NCBI RefSeq assembly: GCF_003937825.1
Contig: NZ_RSFW01000002.1
Coordinates: forward strand, 290,317 to 354,316
DNA from: Mesobacillus subterraneus
GTDB taxonomy: Bacteria > Bacillota > Bacilli > Bacillales > Cytobacillaceae
Reading direction: 5' to 3'
DNA length: 64,000 nucleotides
Shown here piece after piece: positions 18,022-26,217 of this stretch. The notes under the pieces are model-generated. The model ran no database searches and was not told the DNA's origin. It worked only from the letters and a program-made list of their open reading frames with translations. A program made the translations under genes and the position numbers. The stretch's first letter is position 1; each line of letters starts with the position of its first letter.

Positions 18022-18519
18022 TTATTGCCCAGGAAGGCTTGATAGTGGAAGTGCTGCTACTGGATCCAGGCAAGTGACTGCACAGAAGCAATCCAGATCA
18101 ACAGTGATACAGATACCAGTCCGGAAGAATTCGTTTCTGGCTCCACCAGTTTGAATCTGAGCACAAGGATCAGCAAAGTTACCGCTATCTCCCCGAGTAG
18201 TCAATAACTCGATTTTAGCGCAGCAATCGTTATCTACAGAGGTTACCCTGAAGAAGAATGAGCGGAAGCAATCCAAATTTCCGTTTCTAACTCGTGCTCC
18301 AAATCCTTCAAAAGGTACGCAATCCCCACAATACAAGATTAGAGGAATTGTATCTAAACCATTTGGTGTTTGTGCGCCTGCTAAAAGTTCTTGAATCGAT
18401 CTGTGGCAGCTGACATCGCAATCATTGTCTACATCCACTTCATCCTGGGCGTCTGCAACTGCTCTCAAGACCTCGCATACACAGCTGTCGCCATCGTGTT
18501 TTTTACCTTTGCAACCCAT
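18022..18519 (-). CDS. cotZ: Spore coat protein CotZ (CotY/CotZ family)
   Basis: A cysteine-rich outer coat protein that forms disulphide-linked crust layers on spores. The 165-residue product has many Cys residues in CxC and CC arrangements (SCVCEV, DCDVSC, NDCCAK, DCFCAVTC) and the family segment ILYCGDCVPFEGFG. ATG 18519 is preceded by AAAGGAG. A near-consensus SigK promoter lies about 45 bases upstream. B. subtilis has a multi-gene cotVWXYZ set here; only this one is present. Confidence 0.88.
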   Translation of the reverse strand: MGCKGKKHDGDSCVCEVLRAVADAQDEVDVDNDCDVSCHRSIQELLAGAQTPNGLDTIPLILYCGDCVPFEGFGARVRNGNLDCFRSFFFRVTSVDNDCCAKIELLTTRGDSGNFADPCAQIQTGGARNEFFRTGICITVDLDCFCAVTCLDPVAALPLSSLPGQ

Positions 18520-18563
18520 AACAAGTTCATCTCCTTTTAGTTGATATGACCTATTGTCCTTAA

Positions 18564-18591
18564 TAGAATATGAATCGCCCTCCTATTGGTG
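18564..18591 (-). promoter_or_regulatory. SigK promoter of cotZ
   Basis: On the minus strand, cACc followed by exactly 16 bases and CATATTCTA matches the SigK consensus mACm-N16-CATAnnnTA at every specified base. Confidence 0.8.
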
Positions 18592-18722
18592 TGGGTGTTT
18601 GTCTAATTTTCATCATGATTCGCACAAAAATTAATGACAGGAGCGGACAGGCTCCTGCCTATACATAGGGATTTGCCCTGCATATGCTGAAATGACTCGA
18701 AAAAGTGCAGGTGGTGTAAAAG

Positions 18723-19067
18723 GTGGGTAGCTGGTTTGATTTTTGCCTTCTTATATTAGCTAGCTTCCGTTTGACCCGGCTGATTGTGTACGATACTATC
18801 ACTGGATTTCTCCGGGCTCCCTTCCATGAAACAGTGGAAGAGATAACTGAGGACGGTCAAACAGAAACATTCATAGAAATTAAAGGTTCCGGGCTGAGGT
18901 ACTGGATAGGAGAATTATTGAGCTGCCACTGGTGTACAGGAATATGGTCATCAGCTATCATTTTTGGGGCTTACTCGCTCTTCCCAGAGTTTTCGCTTCC
19001 GGTGATCACAATTCTGGCCATTGCAGGTGCAGCTGCGCTCATTCAGCATTCTCTTGTAAAAGATTGA
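18723..19067 (+). CDS. yjcA: Sporulation protein YjcA (DUF1360)
   Basis: A 114-residue membrane protein. It has an N-terminal hydrophobic helix (FCLLILASFRLTRLIVYD), a charged middle with FHETVEE, the conserved CHWCTGIW motif, and two further helices at the C-terminus. The family is linked to sporulation in Bacillus but the molecular function is unknown. GTG 18723 has AGGTGG nine bases upstream. Position between the cot genes and yjcZ/spoVIF agrees with B. subtilis. Confidence 0.85.
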   Translation: MGSWFDFCLLILASFRLTRLIVYDTITGFLRAPFHETVEEITEDGQTETFIEIKGSGLRYWIGELLSCHWCTGIWSSAIIFGAYSLFPEFSLPVITILAIAGAAALIQHSLVKD

Positions 19068-19162
19068 TGTCGTTCATAGAAATTAATGAGTCCGTCCAGA
19101 ACACCTGGGGACAAAATGCCATAAAATGATATATGGACTCTTTAATGAAGGAGTTGGTGAAC

Positions 19163-19288
19163 ATGGAGAAAAAGCAACAAGCTTCCAGCGGGGAGCAGAA
19201 ACCATCCTCCAATGCGAAGCGAATCACAGGTACAAGACGCAGGCGAAAAACAGGCGGCTGCGGTTGCGGGAAGAAGAAAAAAACATAA
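19163..19288 (+). CDS. Small basic Gly/Cys-tailed protein, 41 residues
   Basis: ATG 19163 follows a GAAGGAG ribosome binding site, and a terminator starts six bases after the stop, which together support a real gene. The peptide is Ser/Gln/Lys-rich at the start, then strongly basic (GTRRRRKTGG), ending CGCGKKKKT. The net charge and context (between two sporulation genes) suggest a small spore or coat-associated protein, but no family is recognised. Confidence 0.55.
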   Translation: MEKKQQASSGEQKPSSNAKRITGTRRRRKTGGCGCGKKKKT

Positions 19289-19293
19289 ATTTG

Positions 19294-19328
19294 CGCCTGC
19301 CATTCATACTGGCAGGCGTTTTCTTTTT
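19294..19328 (+). terminator. Terminator after the 41-residue ORF
   Basis: CGCCTGCCA/TGGCAGGCG is a 9-bp perfect stem with a 7-base loop, followed by TTTTCTTTTT. Confidence 0.9.
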
Positions 19329-19534
19329 AAGCTTTAAGGTGTATGGAGCTTCATGTTTGAAAACTGGCCAGCCAATTTTTTAATGGTAATCAAAGGGATC
19401 TTAAAATAAATTCTTTTGAAATCAAATCGTTCTTTACAATGCATGGAAATAATATCCGATATAAAAAACTCATAAATTCCCTATTGGTCGCGGAAAATAA
19501 AATCAACCAATTTGATGAAGCATAGGAAGGGATT

Positions 19535-20023
19535 ATGATGAAACCAATACAGGCAGTAAAAGCATTAATTGCAATGGTTTTGATTTCGGCTGGGACTGCC
19601 GGCTGCTCATTTGGAAAAACCACTCAGGAGAGCAGGGCATCTATGATCCAGTCCGTCAATCCGGCCCCTGGTGCGACCAACGATTTTAATCATGAAAAGG
19701 TCGAGCTGGCTGAAAAGGTGAAAAAAGACATCCAGGCATTTGAAGAACTCTATGACGTCGCAGTTATTGCCGGGAAAGAAGATACACTGGTCGCTTATAA
19801 GGTGAAGCATATGAAGCGATTTGGCATGAAACGAATCGAGAAAGAAATCAATAAAAAGCTGGAAAAAAATTATCCAGGCGAAAACTTCATTGTTTCCAGT
19901 GACTTCAAAATTTTCATAGAGGCAGTGGAGCTGCAGGAAAAAATGAAGAATCCGGCCTATCCGGAAAAGAAGGCGGAAAAACAGCTGCAGAAGATCATCT
20001 CATTGAAAAAAGAAATGACTTAA
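19535..20023 (+). CDS. YhcN/YlaJ-type sporulation lipoprotein
   Basis: A 162-residue lipoprotein: signal peptide with lipobox TAGC (C24) and a Lys/Glu-rich body with the VKKDI(Q)xFxELYDVAVI pattern seen in YhcN/YlaJ proteins of the spore inner membrane. It is the first gene of the spoVA-type cluster and ends 15 bases before spoVAC, whose ribosome binding site overlaps its stop. Two ATGs (19535, 19538) are possible; the second has the better spacing to GGAAGGG. Confidence 0.75.
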   Translation: MMKPIQAVKALIAMVLISAGTAGCSFGKTTQESRASMIQSVNPAPGATNDFNHEKVELAEKVKKDIQAFEELYDVAVIAGKEDTLVAYKVKHMKRFGMKRIEKEINKKLEKNYPGENFIVSSDFKIFIEAVELQEKMKNPAYPEKKAEKQLQKIISLKKEMT

Positions 20024-20038
20024 GGAGGGATGGGTGAG

Positions 20039-20518
20039 ATGGGAGATAAACAAAAACAAAAGCTGACACCAGAACAGCAGCAATATCAGCAACTGGAACA
20101 GAAACATGAAATAAAACGCCCGGTTGTTAAAAATTGCTTTAAAGCTTTTTTGGTTGGCGGGCTGATTTGTACAATTGGACAGGCGATTACCTATTTCTAT
20201 ATCTATTTCTTTCATTTCACCGAACAGACAGCAGGGAATCCAACTGTAGCGACGATGATTTTTCTGTCGATGCTCCTGACAGGCTTCGGAGTCTATGACC
20301 ACATCGGACAATTCGCCGGGGCAGGCAGCGCCGTACCGGTGACCGGATTCGGGAACTCGGTCATTTCCGCGGCGATTGAACATCGTACAGAAGGATTTGT
20401 GCTTGGTGTCGGCGGCAATATGTTTAAACTGGCAGGAAGCGTCATTTTGTTTGGTGTTTTTGCTGCGTTTGTGGTCGCGCTGTTCAAAACTTTGCTGACA
20501 ATGATGGGGGTGCTGTAA
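20039..20518 (+). CDS. spoVAC: Stage V sporulation protein AC
   Basis: A membrane subunit of the SpoVA channel that moves dipicolinic acid across the spore inner membrane and opens in germination. The 159-residue product has the characteristic KLTPEQQ and KRPVVKNC(F)KAF start, then three to four hydrophobic segments with DHIGQFAGAGS and VPVTGFGNS. The start is ATG 20039, ten bases after AAGGAGG; an ATG at 20030 overlaps that site. The stop directly abuts the spoVAD start. Confidence 0.93.
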   Translation: MGDKQKQKLTPEQQQYQQLEQKHEIKRPVVKNCFKAFLVGGLICTIGQAITYFYIYFFHFTEQTAGNPTVATMIFLSMLLTGFGVYDHIGQFAGAGSAVPVTGFGNSVISAAIEHRTEGFVLGVGGNMFKLAGSVILFGVFAAFVVALFKTLLTMMGVL

Positions 20519-21532
20519 ATGTTGATTGGCAGGCAATCATGGGAATTTATGAATCGCCCGGTCATTGAATCCTGGGGAGCCTCGGGAGGTCCCTTTGAGG
20601 CAGAAGGAAAACTGGCAGCTGATTTTGATGTACTACATGATGATCTATGGATGGGGCAGGACTCCTATGAAAAAGCCCATAGAGTTTTGCTGGAAGAGGC
20701 AATCAAAGCCGCATTGCAAAAAGGGAATTTTAACAAGGAAGACATGCAGTTTATGCTTGCAGGCGATTTGATCAACCAGATTACGCCTACAAGCTTCGCA
20801 GCGAGGACGCTGCAGATTCCATATTTCGGACTCTTCGGGGCATGTTCAACTTCGATGGAGGGTCTGGCACTCGCTTCATTTATTGTGAATTACCAGGGTG
20901 CCAATAAGACGGTGACCGGTGCCTCAAGCCACAATTCGGCCGCGGAAAAACAATTTCGCTATCCAACAGAATATGGCGGGCAAAAGCCGCCAACCGCTCA
21001 ATGGACGGTCACTGGTGCCGGTGCAGCTGTCCTGACGGATAATCAGGATAAACAGGGAAAGATAGTGACAACTTCAGCAACCATTGGAAAAGTAGTAGAT
21101 ATGGGGCTCTCCGACCCATTCAATATGGGAGGAGCGATGGCACCGGCGGCAGCTGATACAATCATATCCCATTTTAAAGATTTGAACCTTGATCCATCTT
21201 ATTATGATTTAGTTGTGACAGGCGATCTTGGCCGGATAGGACAGGCTACTACATATGATCTATTGCAGCAGGCTGGCCTGAAGATAACGAAGGAGCAATT
21301 CCAGGATTGTGGCTTGATGATTTACAATGAAGAACAGCCTGTCCAATCAGGAGGAAGCGGAGCGGGCTGCTCTGCATCTGTCCTGTACGGGCATTTGCTT
21401 AATCAGATGTCCAAAGGAGAATACAGGAAAATCCTTGTAGTGGCAACAGGTGCGCTGCTTTCGCCTCTGTCTTTCCAGCAAAAAGAGAGCATCCCATGTA
21501 TTGCCCATGCCGTATCAATTGAAATGAACTAG
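20519..21532 (+). CDS. spoVAD: Stage V sporulation protein AD
   Basis: A thiolase-fold peripheral protein of the spore inner membrane that binds dipicolinic acid in the SpoVA channel complex. The 337-residue product has GACSTSMEGLALAS at the thiolase-like active-site position, plus TGDLGRIG and GGSGAGCSASV segments of SpoVAD. ATG 20519 follows GGGGGTG in the end of spoVAC, with no intergenic base. Confidence 0.95.
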   Translation: MLIGRQSWEFMNRPVIESWGASGGPFEAEGKLAADFDVLHDDLWMGQDSYEKAHRVLLEEAIKAALQKGNFNKEDMQFMLAGDLINQITPTSFAARTLQIPYFGLFGACSTSMEGLALASFIVNYQGANKTVTGASSHNSAAEKQFRYPTEYGGQKPPTAQWTVTGAGAAVLTDNQDKQGKIVTTSATIGKVVDMGLSDPFNMGGAMAPAAADTIISHFKDLNLDPSYYDLVVTGDLGRIGQATTYDLLQQAGLKITKEQFQDCGLMIYNEEQPVQSGGSGAGCSASVLYGHLLNQMSKGEYRKILVVATGALLSPLSFQQKESIPCIAHAVSIEMN

Positions 21533-21547
21533 AAGGGAGGAATCACC

Positions 21548-21904
21548 TTGCTGCCAATGTTTTTTTGGGCATTTGTCGTCGGAGGTTTAATTTGTGTTTT
21601 TGGCCAGTTGATGTTTGACATTGCTAAATTGACACCTGCACATACAATGAGCCTGCTTGTCGTGTTGGGAGCTTTATTGGATGGCTTCGGGCTTTATGAA
21701 CCCCTTATTGATTTCGCTGGTGCGGGTGCAACGATTCCGATTACCAGCTTCGGCAATTCGCTCGTGCACGGTGCGCTTCAGGAAGCCGAGCAGCACGGAT
21801 TGGTCGGTGTCCTGACAGGAATGTTTGAAATCACGAGCTCCGGTATTTCCGCAGCTGTCATATTCGGTTTTATCGGTGCCTTGCTATTTAAGCCAAAAGG
21901 TTGA
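21548..21904 (+). CDS. spoVAE: Stage V sporulation protein AE (SpoVAEb type)
   Basis: A small membrane subunit of the SpoVA channel, 118 residues, resembling SpoVAC in its core ([20 protein letters not shown]). The start is TTG 21548 with AAGGGAGG seven bases upstream. It follows spoVAD by 15 bases and precedes the DUF421 gene. No spoVAEa or spoVAF follows. Confidence 0.9.
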   Translation: MLPMFFWAFVVGGLICVFGQLMFDIAKLTPAHTMSLLVVLGALLDGFGLYEPLIDFAGAGATIPITSFGNSLVHGALQEAEQHGLVGVLTGMFEITSSGISAAVIFGFIGALLFKPKG

Positions 21905-21930
21905 TTCTATAGGGGTCAAGGGATGATAAA

Positions 21931-22647
21931 ATGCCAGATATTTTGAGGACCATCATTCGATCTATTCTACTGATTGTTGGATTATTCATCATTACGAAGC
22001 TTCTCGGAAAAAAACAGTTGTCCAGTCTTTCATTTTTTGAATACATTGTCGGCATCACTGTAGGAGATATTGCAGGTACTTTAGCCATGGATCCTGATTT
22101 AAGCTTAAGGGACGGAATTGCCAGCATGATCATCTGGTCATTCGTCCCTTTGGGTATTTCGATGATTTCTTTGAAGAGCAGGGCTTTTCGCAATATTGTT
22201 GAAGGCAAGTCGACGACCTTCATTGAAAACGGGAATATCGTTGAGAAGAATCTGCGCAAGGAAAAATACAGCATTGATGAACTCCTTGAACAGCTTCGCA
22301 AAAAAAGTGTTTTCAAGGTAGCAGATGTAGAGTTTGCTTCACTCGATTCCAACGGTGAATTGAGCGTATTATTGAAAAAGGCGAAACAACCTTTGCGTTA
22401 TGAAGATGTATTGAATCACAAGGTACACGATGCTGCCTCGGTTGCCGTCATAATGGATGGCAAGATTATTGAAGAGAATCTGCGGCAGGCTGGCTTAAAT
22501 AAAATCCAGCTGTATGAAAAAATCCAGGCATGCGGGTATGAACAAGAACAGGTTTTTTATGCAGAAATGGATCCAGATGGAAACATGAACGTTGACCTTT
22601 ATGATGAATTTCTCACCGCCCGGTTCCCGGATTTTGACCGTATATAA
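21931..22647 (+). CDS. DUF421 (YetF/YrbG family) membrane protein of the spoVA cluster
   Basis: A 238-residue DUF421 protein: three N-terminal membrane helices (about residues 5-75) with LLGKKQLSSLSFFEYIVGI, then two small soluble subdomains, the first with IENGNIVEKNLRKEKYSIDELLEQLR and the second ending near the C-terminus. In the mobile spoVA2mob operons of heat-resistant Bacillus spores a DUF421-containing protein ('2Duf') ends the cluster. This gene occupies that position, 26 bases after spoVAE. No separate DUF1657 gene is visible here. Confidence 0.82.
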   Translation: MPDILRTIIRSILLIVGLFIITKLLGKKQLSSLSFFEYIVGITVGDIAGTLAMDPDLSLRDGIASMIIWSFVPLGISMISLKSRAFRNIVEGKSTTFIENGNIVEKNLRKEKYSIDELLEQLRKKSVFKVADVEFASLDSNGELSVLLKKAKQPLRYEDVLNHKVHDAASVAVIMDGKIIEENLRQAGLNKIQLYEKIQACGYEQEQVFYAEMDPDGNMNVDLYDEFLTARFPDFDRI

Positions 22648-22751
22648 CCTGAATCTGGCCGTTTTATCAATATGGTTGGGGGCTCGCCCATACAAATCGA
22701 ATAGGCCTTACATATATTGCTAATGAGCAATAAAAAGTGAGGTGAAGAAGA

Positions 22752-22883
22752 ATGGGCTACGGTTGGTGCGGAGGCGGCTACGGCTACGGCTACGGTGGTA
22801 GCGGCTATTACGGTTCCACTTTCGTTTTGATTGTCGTATTGTTCATTTTGTTGATTATTGTAGGAGCAAGCTTCTACAGCTAA
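22752..22883 (+). CDS. yjcZ: YjcZ-family sporulation protein, 43 residues
   Basis: A tiny protein with a Gly/Tyr-rich head ([15 protein letters not shown]) and one hydrophobic C-terminal helix ([15 protein letters not shown]), the pattern of the YjcZ family that bacilli carry in several copies. Its ATG is behind GTGAGGTGAAG. Position just before spoVIF matches B. subtilis. Confidence 0.88.
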   Translation: MGYGWCGGGYGYGYGGSGYYGSTFVLIVVLFILLIIVGASFYS

Positions 22884-22897
22884 TTGAAGGCCAGGAA

Positions 22898-22927
22898 AAG
22901 CCGTTCCCTTCCAGAACGGCTTCTTCT
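22898..22927 (+). terminator. Terminator after yjcZ
   Basis: AAGCCGTTC/GAACGGCTT is a 9-bp stem with a 7-base loop, followed by a pyrimidine-rich tail (CTTCT). Confidence 0.6.
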
Positions 22928-23011
22928 GCATCTTTGAATGGGCTTCTTTTTCACCTTTTTCAGCTTCCTTCATAGTATAAAGAGTAGCTAATGAAGGAGG
23001 CGTGATTTTAC

Positions 23012-23266
23012 ATGGATAATAATTTCTTCAAGAATATAGAGAAAAAGACTGGCGTTAATATGAAGGATGTATTTGATCTTGCAAATTCATTGCAAAATGC
23101 GAATTTCAAAGATGAGAAAACGGTCAGAGGCGTCATTAGGCGTGTCTCTCAAATGGCCAATAAGCCTGTAAACAAGGAAATGGAAGATAAGATCGTCGAA
23201 TCCATTGTCAAGGACGGAAAACAGCTCGATTTTGGGCAGATTTCCAAGATGATCAATAAAAAATAA
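23012..23266 (+). CDS. spoVIF: Stage VI sporulation protein F (YjcC)
   Basis: An 84-residue soluble protein needed for late spore coat assembly in B. subtilis. The N-terminus (FFKNIEKKTGVNMKDV) and the central VRGVIRRVSQMANKPV are diagnostic. ATG 23012 follows GAAGGAGG. It is convergent with yjcD. Confidence 0.9.
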   Translation: MDNNFFKNIEKKTGVNMKDVFDLANSLQNANFKDEKTVRGVIRRVSQMANKPVNKEMEDKIVESIVKDGKQLDFGQISKMINKK

Positions 23267-23267
23267 A

Positions 23268-23330
23268 CCAAAAAAGCCAAAACAGGTTCGGAACTTAAAG
23301 TCCGAGGTCCTGGTTTGGCATTTTTCTTTT
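23268..23330. terminator. Bidirectional terminator between spoVIF and yjcD
   Basis: GCCAAA at 23276-23281 pairs with TTTGGC at 23314-23319, with further pairing inside (CAGG/CCTG, TTCGGA/TCCGA). An A run on the left and a T run on the right give termination on both strands. The last codons of yjcD lie within the hairpin. Confidence 0.75.
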
Positions 23331-25613
23331 CAAATTGGATAGAAAACGGGAGGCATTCGCTTTTCTTCCGCGTCTTTTTTGGGGAACAGATATGAACAGA
23401 TTCCTTTCTGCGCGGGTCACAGCTACGTAAAGCAGCCGGCGTTCTTCCTCCAGTGGCAGTGGATCGCCATTACGGTAGGCATCCAGTGAATACTCATGGG
23501 GAATACTGCCGTCTACAGTACCGATAATGTAGACATTCTCATATTCCAGACCTTTTGCACGGTGAATAGTACTCAGGGTAATCGCGTCACTGGCATTTTT
23601 ACTGCTTCGCTTAATTTCGGCATTCATGGCTGTCATATGGTCCGCGTGATCGAGGAATTCCGCTACCGTCTTGAAGTTCCGGGCAGCTACCTTCAAATCG
23701 CGGATATCATCTGAACCTTTTTCCAGCTGATTGCCTTCATTGCCACGCTTTTTTATGAAGTCCTGATAACCGAGGTCCTTTTCAACAATGTCAATGGCTG
23801 TCACTGGACTAAGTGATGTAAGAGACCGGACGATCGGGATGAGTTTCTTCAACTTTTGCTCCTGGAAGGCAAAGCCGGTTTTCACGTGGACAAGTGCTTC
23901 AAGCATCGAGCAGTCATTCAGGATGCTGTTCGCCTGCAAATCGCGGAAAACAGATTGTTTCAGGAACAGGGAAGGAAGAATATGCTTGATGGCTTCAGAA
24001 TCATCCTGATTCAGGCTGAGCCGTAAAAACGACAGCATTCCTTTAACCATGAAGCGCTCGTAAAAGGATTCAATATCCTGGTCGACACGGAAAGGAAGGC
24101 TTGAAGTGGCAAGTCTTTCGAATATGGCCCGGCTCGCTGCATTCGTCCGGAACAGGATCGCGAAATCACCCGGACGAGCGCCTTTTTCAATCCGCTCTTT
24201 TATATCCGTCACAATCATCGTTGCCTCTTCTTCCTCATCGTATGGATGGAAGATGACAGGGGAGCATTCTCCGGCAAACTGAGCCCTCATCTCTTTTTCA
24301 TGGCGTGTCAGGTTAGCTGAGATGAGCGAGTTGGCAGTCTCAACAATCTCATGGGGCGATCGATAATTCTGGTCAAGGATAATGAGCCTTGTCTTCTTGA
24401 AGTCTTCCTTGAACTTGAACAAATAAGCAGGGTCGCTGCCGCGGAAAGAATAGATCGACTGGTCATCATCCCCCACAGCACAGACATTGCCGGTTTTCCG
24501 GGAAATCATTTTTACCAATTCATATTGGACCTTATTAATATCCTGGAACTCATCGATCAACATGTACTGAAACCGATTTTGATAGAGTTCGAGAATTTCA
24601 GGCTGCTCTTTCAGCAGTTTATAGCAGCCTAAGAGCATATCATCAAAATCAAATAAACGCTGCCGTTCTTTTGCAGATTCATAGTCTTTATATAGTAGTG
24701 CCACTTTTTCTTCCCATGGAGACGCAGGCTTAACTTCATTTGGAGTGCACATCATGTTTTTCCAAAGGCCGATCTGCTGAAGGGCGAGATCATATGCAAA
24801 CTCTTTCTCATCAAGGTTGAGCCTTCGTCCGGCCTCCTTTAAAATCTGCTCCCGCTGCCAATCTTTTTTGATGAGCTTGTCAGAAGACCACTTTTCCCGT
24901 TCATGGAAACAAAGGATGCGATAGAAAATACTATGGAATGTGCCGGCGACAAGCTTGTTCACTTTAGCTGGAGTCATTCCGGGATAATGGGTGATCCGAT
25001 TCTTCATTTCAGCGGCTGCTTTTGCAGTGAAGGTTACAAGCATAATCGAAGCGGGATCTATCTTTTTTTCTTCCAGCATGAATGCTGTTCTGGCAGTTAG
25101 CACTCTAGTCTTGCCGCTCCCAGCTCCTGCAAGAATTAACAGTGGTCCATCAATGCTGACCACAGCCTTTTCCTGATTGCCGTCAAACTGAATGCCAGAG
25201 TCCGAAAGCTGCTTTAAATAATCCATCTTTGTTAAAGGTTTTATAGGGGGAGAGGGGATAAAGGGTGCTGGAATATTAATTTCCCTGGGTGAAGCGAACT
25301 TGACTTCCTTTTCCGCCTCCATCGTAATGGATCTGGATTTAGGGATGCGGAAGCCGTTTCTCTCTATATATTCCACATTCTCTTCCCGCTGGACGGGTAT
25401 AGAAGACTTTATATTTTCTATGCAGTCTTCCTTCGGAGTGAGGTGGTGATAGAAATGTGGCTTGTTTTGGATTCCAAGATAAAGCCTGACCGGTTCACCG
25501 CAAACAGAGCATTCATTTATCCCTTTTTTGCTGTCGTCATAGAGCTTTTGATAATCCTCACGATTATATTCATCAAGGCTTATTATTTGCTTATTGTACC
25601 TAGCACTCTTCAT
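23295..25613 (-). CDS. yjcD: UvrD/PcrA-type superfamily 1 DNA helicase YjcD with CoiA-like finger
   Basis: An ATP-dependent 3'-5' SF1 helicase of 772 residues. All helicase motifs are present: Walker A AGAGSGKT (162-169), DEFQDINKVQ, GDDDQSIYSFRG, QNYRS, IHRAKGLEYE and LLYVAVTRA. The N-terminal extension (about 150 residues) holds a C35-x2-C38-x14-H53-x2-H56-x7-C64 finger resembling that of CoiA. The start is ATG 25613 with TGAGGA upstream; an in-frame start 33 bases earlier is unsupported. Role unknown. Recombination or repair is likely. Confidence 0.93.
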   Translation of the reverse strand: MKSARYNKQIISLDEYNREDYQKLYDDSKKGINECSVCGEPVRLYLGIQNKPHFYHHLTPKEDCIENIKSSIPVQREENVEYIERNGFRIPKSRSITMEAEKEVKFASPREINIPAPFIPSPPIKPLTKMDYLKQLSDSGIQFDGNQEKAVVSIDGPLLILAGAGSGKTRVLTARTAFMLEEKKIDPASIMLVTFTAKAAAEMKNRITHYPGMTPAKVNKLVAGTFHSIFYRILCFHEREKWSSDKLIKKDWQREQILKEAGRRLNLDEKEFAYDLALQQIGLWKNMMCTPNEVKPASPWEEKVALLYKDYESAKERQRLFDFDDMLLGCYKLLKEQPEILELYQNRFQYMLIDEFQDINKVQYELVKMISRKTGNVCAVGDDDQSIYSFRGSDPAYLFKFKEDFKKTRLIILDQNYRSPHEIVETANSLISANLTRHEKEMRAQFAGECSPVIFHPYDEEEEATMIVTDIKERIEKGARPGDFAILFRTNAASRAIFERLATSSLPFRVDQDIESFYERFMVKGMLSFLRLSLNQDDSEAIKHILPSLFLKQSVFRDLQANSILNDCSMLEALVHVKTGFAFQEQKLKKLIPIVRSLTSLSPVTAIDIVEKDLGYQDFIKKRGNEGNQLEKGSDDIRDLKVAARNFKTVAEFLDHADHMTAMNAEIKRSSKNASDAITLSTIHRAKGLEYENVYIIGTVDGSIPHEYSLDAYRNGDPLPLEEERRLLYVAVTRAERNLFISVPQKRRGRKANASRFLSNLKRKMPNQDLGL

Positions 25614-25826
25614 GTTAATCCTCATTTCCGTCCAAAAATAGCACAATCCTTATCATAACAGAATAAGATTTATAGAAAAAGAGAGTTTCAGATCAAACAT
25701 GAGGTCTCCACTTAAAGAAAAATTTGCTAATTTCTCGTTTGGTACGGACAAAAAGAGGGAAAAGGATAAGAAGGTTATAGTGAGATAAGCATTCAATCAG
25801 TTAATAAAGCTTGGGGGATATAAAAA

Positions 25827-26159
25827 ATGGGATACATTCTTCCAGTGACAAACTATCAATATATACAATATGCAGAACGTGAAATCGGAACGGATTACGA
25901 TCCCTTCTTAATTGGCAAGGTATCAAGAATTCGCAAGGAAGACCCTGTGCAAAAAGGCCAGGATCAACAAGAGACCACTTTAGCGATGGGGACGAAGAGA
26001 AAAGAACAACAGCCTGTGGCACGGATGCAGTTGGCTGCTTCTGACATTGGGTACAAAGCGTCAGACAGAGTTTACAAAAAAAGAGTCAATCCAGTGGTAG
26101 TCAGCAGAACATATGCTGAAATCACAGGGAAAGGAAAGCACTACAGCGAGTCCATTTAA
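25827..26159 (+). CDS. Uncharacterised protein, 110 residues
   Basis: ATG 25827 lies eight bases after GGGGGA, and a terminator overlaps the end of the frame, supporting a real gene. The protein is hydrophilic, Gln/Lys/Arg-rich, starts MGYILPVTNYQYIQYAER and has no membrane helix or catalytic motif. It lies between yjcD and yjcF, a region rich in sporulation-related genes, but I do not recognise a family. Confidence 0.65.
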   Translation: MGYILPVTNYQYIQYAEREIGTDYDPFLIGKVSRIRKEDPVQKGQDQQETTLAMGTKRKEQQPVARMQLAASDIGYKASDRVYKKRVNPVVVSRTYAEITGKGKHYSESI

Positions 26160-26181
26160 CTCGGCTGGAGTGCTTTTTTTT
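26137..26181 (+). terminator. Terminator at the end of the 110-residue ORF
   Basis: AGCACT-ACAGCGAG pairs with CTCGGCTG-AGTGCT with one mismatch region, followed by eight T. The left arm lies within the last codons. Confidence 0.85.
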
Positions 26182-26186
26182 GCAAA

Positions 26187-26212
26187 CTAAAAGCTCCTCA
26201 TTAAGAGGAGCT
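26187..26212 (-). terminator. Terminator after yjcF
   Basis: AGCTCCTC/GAGGAGCT is a perfect 8-bp stem with a 5-base loop. On the minus strand it is followed by TTTTAGT. Confidence 0.75.
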
Positions 26213-26217
26213 CGTGT

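Noticed and set aside
19440..19534. SigG promoter before the spoVA-type cluster
   Set aside because: Expected by analogy, but no pair of boxes with correct spacing to the SigG consensus could be found by eye.
20000..20536. Minus-strand frame opposite spoVAC with His/Gln-rich product
   Set aside because: Antisense to spoVAC; composition is a by-product of the complementary codons.
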